A stretch of 64,000 nucleotides of DNA from Callaeas wilsoni (taxonomy: Eukaryota; Chordata; Aves; Passeriformes; Callaeidae). Position numbers and translations under genes: made by a program. The notes under the pieces are model-generated. The model saw only the letters and a list, made by a program, of their open reading frames with translations. It ran no database searches and was not told the origin of the DNA. Position 1 is the stretch's first letter, and every line of letters starts with the position of its first letter. The stretch lies in contig VWPU01012171.1 of assembly GCA_013398955.1 (NCBI GenBank), forward strand, positions 186,001 to 250,000, written 5' to 3'. Of this stretch, positions 35,960 to 47,419 are shown piece after piece.

Positions 35960-36290
35960 CTCATTCTTTTGTCATGGCAGAGTGGATTAAACGCGCAGTA
36001 GGGAGTCGGAGTGCAGTTGCAGGCAGGCAGAACAAGATGTGGTACCTGGGAAAGCATCCTGGGCACTTTAGTTTCCACAGGGCAATAAATTGTGATGTTT
36101 GCTTGGAAGGAAGAAGTACAGGCTCTCCTTCGGGCCTCTTTTTGATCATGTTAAATGGCTTGATTAAGAGGATTGGTGAGGACATGGTTTGGCTGATATT
36201 TACACTGCTTGTTTGCAAGCTCCAGTGTGGCATCTCTGCCATTTCCAGATTCATCTACAGCTGCAAATGGACTCAATGATCCAGTTTAGG
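35960..36290. other. Conserved-looking noncoding block, open on both strands
   Basis: About 330 bp of mixed composition, higher in GC and CpG than its flanks, open for about 100 codons on both strands (plus 35974-36279, minus 36254-35961). The plus frame starts MAEWIKRAVGSR and ends with a hydrophobic run MVWLIFTLLVCK; it has no splice context or recognisable family. Double-strand openness with elevated GC is typical of conserved regulatory elements or old retrocopies. I favour a conserved noncoding element, by composition only. Confidence 0.3.
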
Positions 36291-38639
36291 GTGCTTCTGA
36301 ATTTGAAAGGACAGAGTTAAAGACGTTTCCCCCCCCGTGATTTCTTGACGCAATTCTTTCCAGAATAAAAATTAATTTTCTTTCCAATGAAATCCTGACA
36401 CAGTAATTTAAAATCTTGTATTAAATGAAAAGTTAACTATATACGACCTGTTTTTTGCAGATCAGCCTTGGTCTCCTTGTATTTGTCATGTACCAGAATC
36501 TGAGAATAACTACTAATATTTTATGGAACAGAATGTTCATATTTTAAAACAGTAAATCTGTTCACTCTAAAGCCTTAAATAATTTTAGCTTGGATTTATA
36601 CCTTGTTTCAATAGTCTGAAGAGAAACTGTGAATTCCTACTCCCACAGAAAGAGGTAGAATAGGTCTACATTTTCTTATAGCTCTCAGAAAATACAGGAA
36701 GGATCTGTGACTGTAAATCAAAAAGATTAGGACGTACATATGAATGAACTTTAATTTAGATATGGGTTGCAAGGTCAGGTGGGATAACATTGTTTGTACT
36801 AATGCATTTTATCTTTTGTTGAATACTGAGGAGTTATGAAGCAATCATTTATAGAAAGTATTGTTGGTATGTCTCAGTAGTGCAGTATATTTCCTCCTGA
36901 ATTCCCAGGTCAAAACATTTTTCTAATGTCATACAGAAATAAAGCCATGACATTCAATATTTGTAGCTCCTGCAGCATAACTAACAGAAGTTTATCTTTT
37001 TCAATTTTTTATTTATAATTGTCTGATTTAGAGCAGTCTGGAAATTGCCTGGCTCTAACTGTACTTCCGTGGTCAGATAAAAGAGGTGAGAGTATTCGAA
37101 AGAGGAGACGTCACTTTTCAAAGCATTATAACAATTCAACTGAAATGTTCTTCCAAGATTCCATGTTTCAAATATTGCAAATAAACATTTAGTGACAGCA
37201 TTCGTGATGCATCAGTAGAAAAAATAAAGACATAACTTCTATACTTTTTAACATTACTTTCTGAGATAAAATTAATCCATGACAGGCTGTTACTAGAAGA
37301 CAATGCAAATGAGGCCTCTTAATGCTTGAAGCCTTTCCTGTGCTCTTAGAGCTTTTGGTGCAGGAGCCAGCATTTGCTCTCAGCAATAGTCATTACTCTC
37401 TCACCTTCCTGCTCTGATGAATTCATCACAGTTGTGCTAAGAAAGCCTTCTCCTTTTGATGTAACCCTTTTGGATTGCCCTTTGTTATTTGCTTCTTTTT
37501 GATATGAAGAAATCACATCATTAATTTATAAGGCATTTAAACTGGCAGCTTTAAATTATTTTATTTTCTGTAGACCAAATCTATCCAAGCTGTAGAAAGT
37601 TTCCTGGAATATCTGTGGCCAGCTTATTGGGAAAAAACCAACCCAAACCAAGCCAAGAAACCCTACTAAAATATATTATCATCCCTGAAGTCACTTAGTG
37701 TCTTTTCATTTACCCCAAATAGGAATGACTCCTCATACAAAGCTTTGGGTACCTGTGATTTGTTGGCCTAATTGAGAAAGCAGCTGAACATCACTTAAAG
37801 GCAGCAAAAACTGTTACTGAAGGCTTGGGGGAGCCAGCATTTCTGAGGAGGTACAGCTCAAAATCATATCTGAAATGAACTCCAGCACATACCTATTGAG
37901 TTTTGTCCTGTGCAATGCCTTGGTTAGTGCTCAAATTAATGAGAATCTCCATGCAATTGGCTGCTATTAATTTTACAGTCAAGTTTGAATGTCATTGCTG
38001 TAGAATTGATTTTAGGCTAAATAAATCTGGAAAAAAAAAGATTAAGAGCCTTAAAAAGAATAAGGTGAAGAAGTGTGCTTTGATGTATATGAACATAAAC
38101 TGATTTCTTATTTATATACCTAATCTCTGAATTAATCAGTGTCATCTTTGCTGTGAAGTAAAGCCAAAAGGAAGTAATTTTAGGGCATTCCTTTCATTTA
38201 GGAACATTGTTTCTTCAGTAAACAGGATGTTCTAGTGGATATAATGAGCGTTCTACAAAATATAAATTCCCCTGCACTGTGGTTTAAGATAAGTGCAATG
38301 TTTGCAGCCTATTTCCCACACTTGTCATATTTCAGACAAATTATTTTGATGTTAGACAAGTTCTCTTTATGTATAAGATAAATCTCACAATGAAAAATGC
38401 CAATTTACTGCTAATGATTTTAAAATTTTCCACAGAAGCCAAGGCTAAAGCTGCCTACAATCAGTGCTACATTTATTTCATACTTCTAATCAGGGTTACA
38501 TACCCAAATCAGAAAATACGGTTCTGAATCTGAGGCTTGCCTCCAGTCATGATCAGATTTCTTTCAAAACTGAAACATACTGGTATTAATTGTAGTATTT
38601 TTCTTCTCAAAGCACCATTACTCAGGCTGTGGAGGAAAT

Positions 38640-39050
38640 AGCAATGAGCAGTTCTAATGAAAGTGGTTGATTAAAAAGGCATTTGATGAGCTGTTTTTGT
38701 CAAAGTTGTCTTTGCCAGCCACGGAGCAGATGTGAAGGCATGCTTGATAAGGGAGCTGAACCTCCCCTCCAGAGCCTGGGCTTGCTTAGGCTGCGTCCTC
38801 CATACAACTACAATGAGAGACAAAGGAAGAGGCAAATGAGCTCTAGGAGGTGTATTTTAGCCACTCGTTCTGGGATGTGGCAAATGAGGTTTTGAATGCC
38901 CCACAATTCCCTATTGATTGTATGGAGAGCACTTGGGGTTAATTACTTCCTCCTGTGGAATCCCAAGCAGCATAAATTTTCAAAGTATGTGTACATCCAT
39001 TAAAAGCATCTAAATGAAATATCTGAACATCATCTAAATGCAAATCTTTC
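38640..39050. promoter_or_regulatory. Possible conserved enhancer-like block
   Basis: The stretch is even in base use, rich in homeodomain-like cores (TTGATTAAAAAGG, GGGGTTAATTACTTCC) and contains an exact POU octamer ATGCAAAT at 39038-39045. Another octamer lies 1.7 kb away at 37303-37310. No open frame with splice sites is visible. Function is inference from motif content, and such motifs also arise by chance in AT-rich DNA. Confidence 0.22.
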
Positions 39051-42000
39051 TCAGAAATGATTTGTGTTCAAATACATAATGTCAAATATGTTTTTTTAGA
39101 GCTTAAAATCCCTCTTCCAAAATAAATGGTACTAAAAGGACACTTTAGATCAAAATAAATTTTACAAAGCAAGCTATTTATGTATTCACTAAATAAGAAA
39201 CACATATAAAAAATTATCTAAATAAAATTATACTTTGAGTATTTTACTATTTTACGTTATGCTCATCTACAGTATTTGACTTCTGAATTGGCTTTAAATT
39301 GAGGACTGTGAACTATGCCAAGCTGTGATTTCTCTTTGATATAGAAATAAATGTACAATAGGCATGTATAATCTCAAGAGTGAAACTCAAAAAGAAAATT
39401 TGGTGTTAGTGCTAAAACCAAAATCACTGTCAATACTGAAAGTCAAGCTATTCTCAGCTGTTTTTAAGGTATACTATTACTTTGATCCTTTTTCTTATAA
39501 ATCCTCCCCTTACTTATATTGTGCTACCAATTACTACTTCAACAGTCATTATTCTACTTGGATACATCCTAACGATATGCCACAAGTTGAATATATTTTG
39601 ATGAGAGAATATGCAGTTTTTCTCTTGGTGGGCATCAGGTCTTTGTGGAGCACAGCCCCTTGTTCTAAGTGGGCTGGAGTGAGACAGTTCATGTGGAGGA
39701 AGATCCATACTTCCGACTTGTAAGCAATCACAGCATCTGCCCTTAGTGGTAAGACTTTGGACACTTTACAGGGAAATTGACCTGTCTGTCAGTTCTATAA
39801 TGAGTTGGTAGAAAGGCTATGCACTTGTTCCACGATCTACTCAAATACCCCATTATTGGCTCATTTCCCAGTTTTTTATGGTGTGTCTTCTTCACTGATT
39901 AGTGTGGAAGTGCAATCCACACCTCTGATTTCCTCACGGTGGTGTAAGGCTCAGCTTTCTCCCCCGAGATCTCCAGCTCCTGTTCAGAGAGGAAAAAAAT
40001 GGACAATGAATGACAGTTAGATACAAGATAAGCTCCAAAGCCTCCATCAGCCCTTATATTATGTGCTGGAAGTTGTAACCTGAGTTGAAAGCTCTCTTTG
40101 TGTTGAGGAATTTCTCAGTGACTGCCAAAGTACTGATTGATCGCCCAACTCTGTAGCGTATCTACTCATTCTTTTCATGTCCTTTGGAGATCTAAGTCAT
40201 AAAGCAGTCCTGTAACCAAATATCTAATGTAGCAACGGCTGTTCTTTGTGCTGCTACAGTTTGTAGGAGTTTACAGTGAAAGAAAGGCAGGGCCTGTTGG
40301 AGACAGAGCCATATATGCCAGGACGAAGTGGAGATGCTCCCTCACTGCCTGGAGGCAGGGGACGGGTTGGGTGTCCTCCAGGTTCCCCAACAAGGTGCAA
40401 GTTCCTCACAGGTGGTATGGATAAAATGGCAAGAAATGGTTCCAGTTGTTTTGAGAACCATAAACCAGCCTTGTGGCTTCCCAGGGGCCTTGCAATTCCT
40501 GGTGTTGGTACAGCAAGTTCTCTGGCTGCGACAGCAAATATTCTACAGAGCTTCCCAAGAAAGAACCTGCGGTTTTCTGTGGCTGCAAGTTTTGCTGCTA
40601 GGCACAACTGTAATGCACAAACTTGTTAGAACAAAATCTGGTTTGGATTGTAGCTGGCCTGTCTGTTTGAGGAGATTTCTCCTTCAGCAGATGGTAATAA
40701 TTTTTTTACCAAACCTTGCAGAATTAGACATTTACTGAAAGACACATGCTCACTGTGTGGTAACCATGTGCATCTCTTGCTTGACTAGCACTGCCAAAAC
40801 CTTACACTATCCTAGTTTGCATTTGTCTCAATTTTGCGTCCAGAATACAACACAGAGAGGGGCTTGCAGAGATTTTTCCTCATAAACTTGACACTGCACA
40901 GATTTAAAAGCCTGGATGCTCAAGTGTAAGCAGCAAATGCTGTAAAACCCTTTCCTCAGATCTGCTCACTAATGACAGCTGAAATTGCTGGTTCTTCAAC
41001 TGGGAGATGTCACTGAGTTCAAGAAAGTGCACAAAGCACTCTGAATCTCTTTCTGGAATTTCAAATCTTATGCTTTGTATTGTAGGATTTTTGAATCCTT
41101 TCCAAGTCCTGATGTCGAGTGCAATGTTGATGTCAGGCATGCACATGGAAACCATGCTAAATGTTTTCTGCATACCACGTATACGATCTTACACACCACA
41201 AACCCAGCCTTAGAAATCAAGCCACAGCCGAATAGAAAAGACAAGAAAAAATTGCATGGGCTTTAAGGAGCTAACATTTACAAAATTCAAACCCCGATGC
41301 AGGGAACTTCTTATGTCAGAGAAAAAAAAAGGTACTAAATAAGAGCCTGATTTCAATTCTGTAACAACACTGATCGCAAAATATAAGAATAAACAAACTT
41401 TGGGACTTTACATTTGTTCTGTCTCTTACTTCTCTAAATGATTTAGCACACTACAATAAAGGATGAAAATTTAAAAAATTGGAGAAGAAAGTTTTCAGAT
41501 GAAGAAAACAAGAAGAAACATCTCTTCAACAAATGGCTGCTGTTTAGTTAAAACTTTCCTTCCCTTATACCTAGAAATGAATGTTTCTTTTGCAGAAAAC
41601 CTATACAGTATTTAGGTCAAGTTAAATGATAACAATTGTGTTCTGTACGCTTTGTACTCCTTTCATAGAAAAAAATGTCAGTACTATTTGTCAGCCATAT
41701 GGTGATGGATGAGGCTGAATCCTAAAGTATAAAAATCACAAGCTGGAGATGAAAAGCCTCATATAAAACTGATGACCATGTAAATACTTACATGCTAACG
41801 GCATAGCTGTTTGTACAGAATTTTGGCAGCTGCTTATTAAAGAAATGGACAGGAGTGTCATTCCTGTCTGCTTTAGGATCCATGTTGTGCCTGAATCAAG
41901 AGTGTGTGGGGGAAGAGAGCATTCCCGGGAGGAGCCAGTTATGGAGATTGAAAGAAATATGTGCTGGGAAGGTCCACATGAGAGCAGCATCAGCAGGGCT

Positions 42001-42356
42001 AGAGGGAGGGATTAATTGATACTTGGTGGAGTTAAAGCCTTTTCCACATATTTCTGTTTTGGACATCCCCCTGCTCTGCTGGATGTGTACATGCTTGTGC
42101 CTGTGTCTGCCTTTTCCTTAACAGACCAAATGATGCGAGTGATCTTGCAAAAGAAAATGCAGCATTAAGGTGTAACCACTAAGTAATGCAGCTGTGGAAT
42201 TCTGCACACAAATGTTCTTGCAAAGTTTTAGCGCAAGAGTAACATCTCTGTATTTTCATAAAAGTTTCCTACTTTGAGATAAAACAAATTGATTCAGCTA
42301 AGCCACAAATGTGTGCAGGGGAATGATCAAACCCTCCAGAGAGAGACTCTACTAAA

Positions 42357-42406
42357 AATGAATGAATGAATGAATGAATGAATGAATGAATGAATGAATG
42401 AATGAA
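42357..42406. repeat. (AATG)n microsatellite
   Basis: A perfect tetranucleotide array of about 12.5 units with no interruptions. It is the cleanest simple repeat in the window and is likely to vary in length between individuals. Confidence 0.97.
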
Positions 42407-44606
42407 GTGGTGCTTCATAAGCTAAGCACACTGCTTATGAGAAAACATACCTACAAGTATGAAACTGTATTGAAAAAGGAGTGGTGGTGGGGAGAATAGG
42501 CTTCTTATTCTTTGAAAGGAGGTATTTCACTTCAGTGAGTGAGTCTGGTGCATCTGCCTCAGGATGCGAATTCCTCACAGGGAGAATCAGAACCAAGAAC
42601 ACCCAGATCCAGATGGAAATTTGGGACAGAAAGAAAAGGTAACCTAGCCAGTCACAATAGCCTTGGAGGGACAGTTTGTTGCTCAAACAGTGTGGGCTTA
42701 AGACTGAATGATGAATGAATAGGAAAAAATAATAATCATTCAGTCATGTCTTACCTTACTTTTTAATAAAAACAAATTTCTTCTTTATTTGAAAGGATTT
42801 TCTTTATTTGAAGGAATAAGTAAATAAAACTCAGGCAAAATATTAAAATATGTTGGGGGAAACAAACTTTAACAATTCCACATGTTTTTAAGATATTACT
42901 AAAAGATGCCGAATCTGCTCAAATACAGTGCAAGAATTTTGTGTGTATTGTGTATTGCTCAACACTTCAGATAATTCAGTGTTCAGGCATTCTAATGACA
43001 AACAGACTTGATTAAATGAGAAAAGGATGTAAATGTCATTGGCAACTACTTATACGATTCCCTTGAAACAATCGTACAAACAGAAAAATTTAAAATCTTT
43101 TTGTTTCATTTTATTTTGTTTTGTTTAGAAACAATATCCCATATTGTTCTGAGTGAGCACACATCTTGAGAAGGGTTCAGCGTGAATTTATACCATTATT
43201 TATTTTTTCTCACTATTATGAAAATTCTAGATATTTAGCATATTTGAAAACCAAGCAATTTTTGGTGCCTAACTTTAGAAAATGATGTTTTGTCATTTTA
43301 CATGTCATTTCATTACATTGTAAGTTAGAGTAATAAAAAGTTCACGTTATAAATATAGGATTCAATATACAGCATATAGCTCTTTATTTTTGCAAGTATT
43401 TCGATTATACTCAGTTGACCTTTCTGTTGGATTTCAGTATTTTGCAGCTTAACATCTAACTTATCATTCTGTGATAACACAGCAATGACTGGAAAGAGTT
43501 GAGACTTCAGTTTATTATAAGCAAAGAGCAAAAAAAGTAAAAGGCATACATAAGCATTTATAAATTGATACATTTAACTAGGATACATTTTTTTAGGTCT
43601 ATCCCTTCTCTCAGTCAAATGTGTTCCTTCATTAAATTCTGCATAGTCTCATTCACAAATCTAGAGAGAAATGTGCTCAGAAGAAAATCATTCCGGCATA
43701 GGAACAACTAATTTGGAGCTACTTGAAGAAAAAAAGAGAGAAAAAGGATGCATGTCTTTGCAAAGATCCTAGCACAGTGGTACATGAGTTTTAGCTGCCA
43801 CCCTTGGCACTGCAATGCTAAAAAGTGATGACTGAAGAAGACTGTTGTATGGTAAAATGCCTGATTGAAGAGGCACATCTTGCAATGTCCTCATGTCTCA
43901 CACAGCAGCTCACTAAAACAATTGGACTCAGCCTGTTCTGTGGTTAGTTGACTTTCTGAACTCATGACCTTTCAGTGCATGCTCTGTTCTAATTAAAAAA
44001 AGATTTTCAAACAGTTTCTACCACTGCATACAAAGACTATATTTGCCACACAGTCAGTAGAAATGTTTCTCTCAGCCATCTCCAATCTTACTCCTTATAG
44101 GAAAAAGAAGAGTTTTTGTACAGTTTTCAAAGAAAATATTCTGTGAGCAGGGTATTTACAATGCATCTTACTTTTAGAGATGGCAATAAGTATCATTATC
44201 AGTCTGTAACAAGTTAAATGTGTCTTCAGGGACAAAAATGAAACTTGTAACAATTAGAGAGTTGGTCACCTTTTAAAGATGCACTGTAATATCAGCTGAC
44301 TGTTTAATTTGATGTGAGGGTCATATAAAGTTGGGAGCTTTTTTAATCCTGGGTTTACAGTCTTTCTATTCCTAGATAGGCACTAAAACCATGGTAGTGG
44401 AGATAAGGAATTTCTACTGATACAGTGCTAATTATAATTTCCAGTGGGGAATATCTGTACTTCCCATGTTGATGGATCAGTGTGGAAGAAGAGCTATCTG
44501 TTTACATACATTTATTCATCTTGTCCTCTAGCCACGATTCTGCAAGAAGTCAATATGCTTATATAATCCTAAAGGCTCAATCCAACAGTTCTTATCCTGA
44601 CAGCTT

Positions 44607-44611
44607 CTGTT
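44607..44611. repeat. Target-site duplication, left copy (CTGTT)
   Basis: These five bases immediately precede the TG of the solo LTR and match the right copy at 45274-45278 exactly. Confidence 0.75.
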
Positions 44612-45273
44612 TGTGCTGGTTTGGACACAGATCCAGGAGGAAACAACCCGAGAGGGGTGTCTCTCTCTCTCTCTCTCGCTCTCCTGCCTGCCAGGCAAGC
44701 AGGCCCCGGCAGCACCTCCCCCACGGGTTCAGGAAAATAATTTCTCAAATGAAAGTGAAAAAAACCCTATTTATTTAACAAACAGAGCCCCCTGCTGTCA
44801 CAGGGCAAAGAAAAGAAATATTGAAACCCCCTCCCCTGTCCCGTAAAAGAGGACTATGGATTTTAGAGTTCTTTCTGTAGGTAAAACCTGCAGTCCTGAG
44901 CTGGGCCAGGCCGGCCAGGCAGGGTCAAACGATCCCCCTTGGAGGGTCCCGCCGAGCAGGTCCGGAGATGGTAGCTGGTCTCAGATGAAAAGCAAGCCAA
45001 AAGCAGTCCAAAAAAGGAACAGAAGCCGCTGAGGCAGATCACAGGCCCTTCTCTGCTGAAAGCCGAAGAGACTAGAGAGCAAAAGTCCTCTAACCAACGT
45101 ATGTTGTCAGAATTGGGAGAGAAAAGAATGCAAAACATTCTGGATGCAAGGTCAAGCTGGCCGCTTTGAAGAGCTCTCACGGCTTCTCTCTCTCCCCTTT
45201 GCAATTTAAAGGTACACTAGAGATCAAGCAGGCGATGGGGAATACAGTGCTGTCATAGAATTACCCCAAGACA
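44612..45273 (-). mobile_element. Solo LTR of an endogenous retrovirus (ERVL-like), with target-site duplication
   Basis: The 662-bp block starts TGTGCTGGTTTGG on the plus strand and ends ...CCCCAAGACA, so it has the TG...CA termini of an LTR. It is flanked on both sides by the same 5 bp, CTGTT (44607-44611 and 45274-45278), a duplication length usual for ERVL-type insertions. On the minus strand it carries AATAAA (44775-44770 in plus coordinates) followed by a T-rich run and a U5-like tail ending ...CCAAACCAGCACA. That sets the orientation as minus. It is clearly richer in GC and CpG than its surroundings and includes a short (TC)n run near 44660. No internal retroviral genes are present, so it is a solo LTR left by recombination. 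The overlapping 77-113-codon frames are incidental. Confidence 0.8.
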
Positions 45274-45278
45274 CTGTT
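45274..45278. repeat. Target-site duplication, right copy (CTGTT)
   Basis: These five bases immediately follow the terminal CA of the solo LTR and match the left copy exactly. Confidence 0.75.
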
Positions 45279-47354
45279 GTATAACCAAAAGTATCCATGT
45301 CCAGTCAATATGTGCAATAGAACTGCAAGAAACAAGAGTTGAGGTAGAATGTCTCGGTTATGTTGTTTCCTTCCATTATATTATAAAATTCAGCTTTGCA
45401 CCTTTTCACACTTTCTGTGCCAGTGCACCCCACTGGATAACGGGGCTTATCCCACAGTCAAAGAAAAAAACCCAACTTTTAAAGCAGTGCTGTTTTGAAC
45501 ATTCAAAAGATGACTGATAGTTCCCTCAATATTCTTAAGTGATTATGCACAATTGACAGAGAGATTTCTCATCGGAACTGTAAGGAGGTGAGAGCGGCAA
45601 TATATCTGCGGGGGGAGTTCTCTGCTAAAACCACTAGAAGCAGCATTTTTCTGCATCTGAAAAGGAGAGATAAGGGGCACAAGAAGGCAGTAAGAAAATC
45701 TCCTAACACTGCACAAAAGACAGTAGAATGTAGCAGGCAAACAACATGCAGGAAGACAGAGAGGATATGGAGCTGAGAAGAGGAAGAAGGCTTTCACTCC
45801 TACTGCTTACCTACACTCTGTCTGAAAACTCTGCAACGCTTTGGAAAGATTCCTGATGACTTTTGGATGCTCTTTTTTATGAGTTTTTTAAACAGTTGGG
45901 ATCTCTTGCTTTCCCAGTAAGATGAATGCTAAGCCAGGTCACAGGATCTCCATGTACCTTGAAGCAAGAGCTTGAATCATCTGGCTGGTGCATGTGGTTT
46001 ACTCCTTGGGACAGTGAGGAGCTGTAGGATACTCTATCTGCTGGACAAAGGTTTATAGCGTACTTCTGCACTTGGTACTCTTCTTTTTGACTCCACAGTA
46101 TAGCAGAGGGAATATTAACATCTGAGCTGTGGTTTTCACTGTTTGATTATTGGAAAACAGATAAACATTTTTGACTGTTGTCTAAAACCAGAGCGAAAGG
46201 GCGATGTTCAATAATTTGTTGAAGTGCGACTCCACCTTGGGAGAGCTTTTCTCTGACAGTGGGCACGGGCTGTCACACAGCACGGGTGGCTTCAGGAGGC
46301 ACTCCCTTACTCGTTTAAGGTGAGCAGCTGTGAGCTTTGAAAGCCTGTGCCAATGGACTAAAAATATACATGTGTTTAAATGATTTCAAATGAGAACTGT
46401 AATACAATATTTGTATGAAAATAGCTCTAAAGACACTGAAAGATGTAATTGTCAATAATTTTCAGGAACTGGAAGTTAACCAGACTTTCTGTGATGCAAA
46501 AGCATACTGAGCCATTTGGCTTCCTCTGTGTTCATAAAGTCCTTGAACTCTAAATCCCATGGGTACAATAACTTTGATTTCACTCAACCTTATTCTGCCT
46601 AACTGTGATGTGCGTTAGGAGTTCCCAAGACAATACTTAGAGGAAAGTTATAGACAGTTTATTAGAGAAAACTTGTTTTTTTCTTGGAACTGCCCATTGC
46701 AATTTTATCCTTGCTACAACTGTCTAATGGTGTATTCAAAGATCACTCTTTATTAAATACTATTTGTAATTTTTCCACTTGAGTCTTTAACTTTGTTCAT
46801 TCCATCTTTGACTTCTACAGGATTTTGCTTCAAAGAAAGTGTCTTGTCTGTAGTTAGTCCAATGATAAGGCAGGAGGCAGTAAATGTACAAGTGAAAAAA
46901 AATCTTGGAAGTAAAAAAAAAAAAAAAATTGCTAAGTGGGGATCTGCTGGAGAGCTCTAATATGATGAGGAAAAGCACTGCTGGAAAAAATTCAGGGAAG
47001 GAGAAATAGGGACTGGTGCCAGGTACTGTAAGTGCAAAGGCTTGGGATAGATGTGCAGCCAGTGAAGTGTCAGTGCCATTGGTGTGGAAAGCAGCCACTT
47101 AAAGCTATGATGTGGCAGGGGATCAGAGACTACTGCTGCTGCAGCTCCATGCAGGGTAGAAGCTACATCACATGACAGCTGGAATCTGTCACACAGGCTT
47201 GAAGGCTTGCCTGGGTTGTCAATCAACCTTGCAAAAAAAGTGCTCTGCTGCTACATGACTGTACTCTACTGCCTTTAAAATCTGGAGACATTTTCAAGAG
47301 ATAACTCTGCCTTTTTTCTCACCACCCTGCCAGTCCTTTTGCCTCTCCCCCACC

Positions 47355-47419
47355 AAAAAAAAAAACAAACCAAACACAAAACCAAAAAAACCCACCAAAA
47401 TAACCCCCCAAAAACCCCA
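47355..47419. repeat. A/C-only low-complexity tract
   Basis: AAAAAAAAAAACAAACCAAAC, then ACCCACCAAAATAACCCCCC and AAAAACCCC; the same strand bias and style as the tracts at 34767 and 49815. Confidence 0.85.

Larger units (their letters stand above)
30301..44606. other. Unique AT-rich DNA with conserved-looking islands
   Basis: No gene is recognisable. It holds the A/C tract at 34767, the islands at 35960-36290, 37880-38020 and 38640-39050, a GC-richer block with three long overlapping frames at 40254-40738, an 89-codon minus frame at 40904-41173, and the (AATG)n repeat. Confidence 0.55.

Noticed and set aside
44863..45204. 113-codon minus frame
   Set aside because: Lies wholly inside the solo LTR and is incidental to it.
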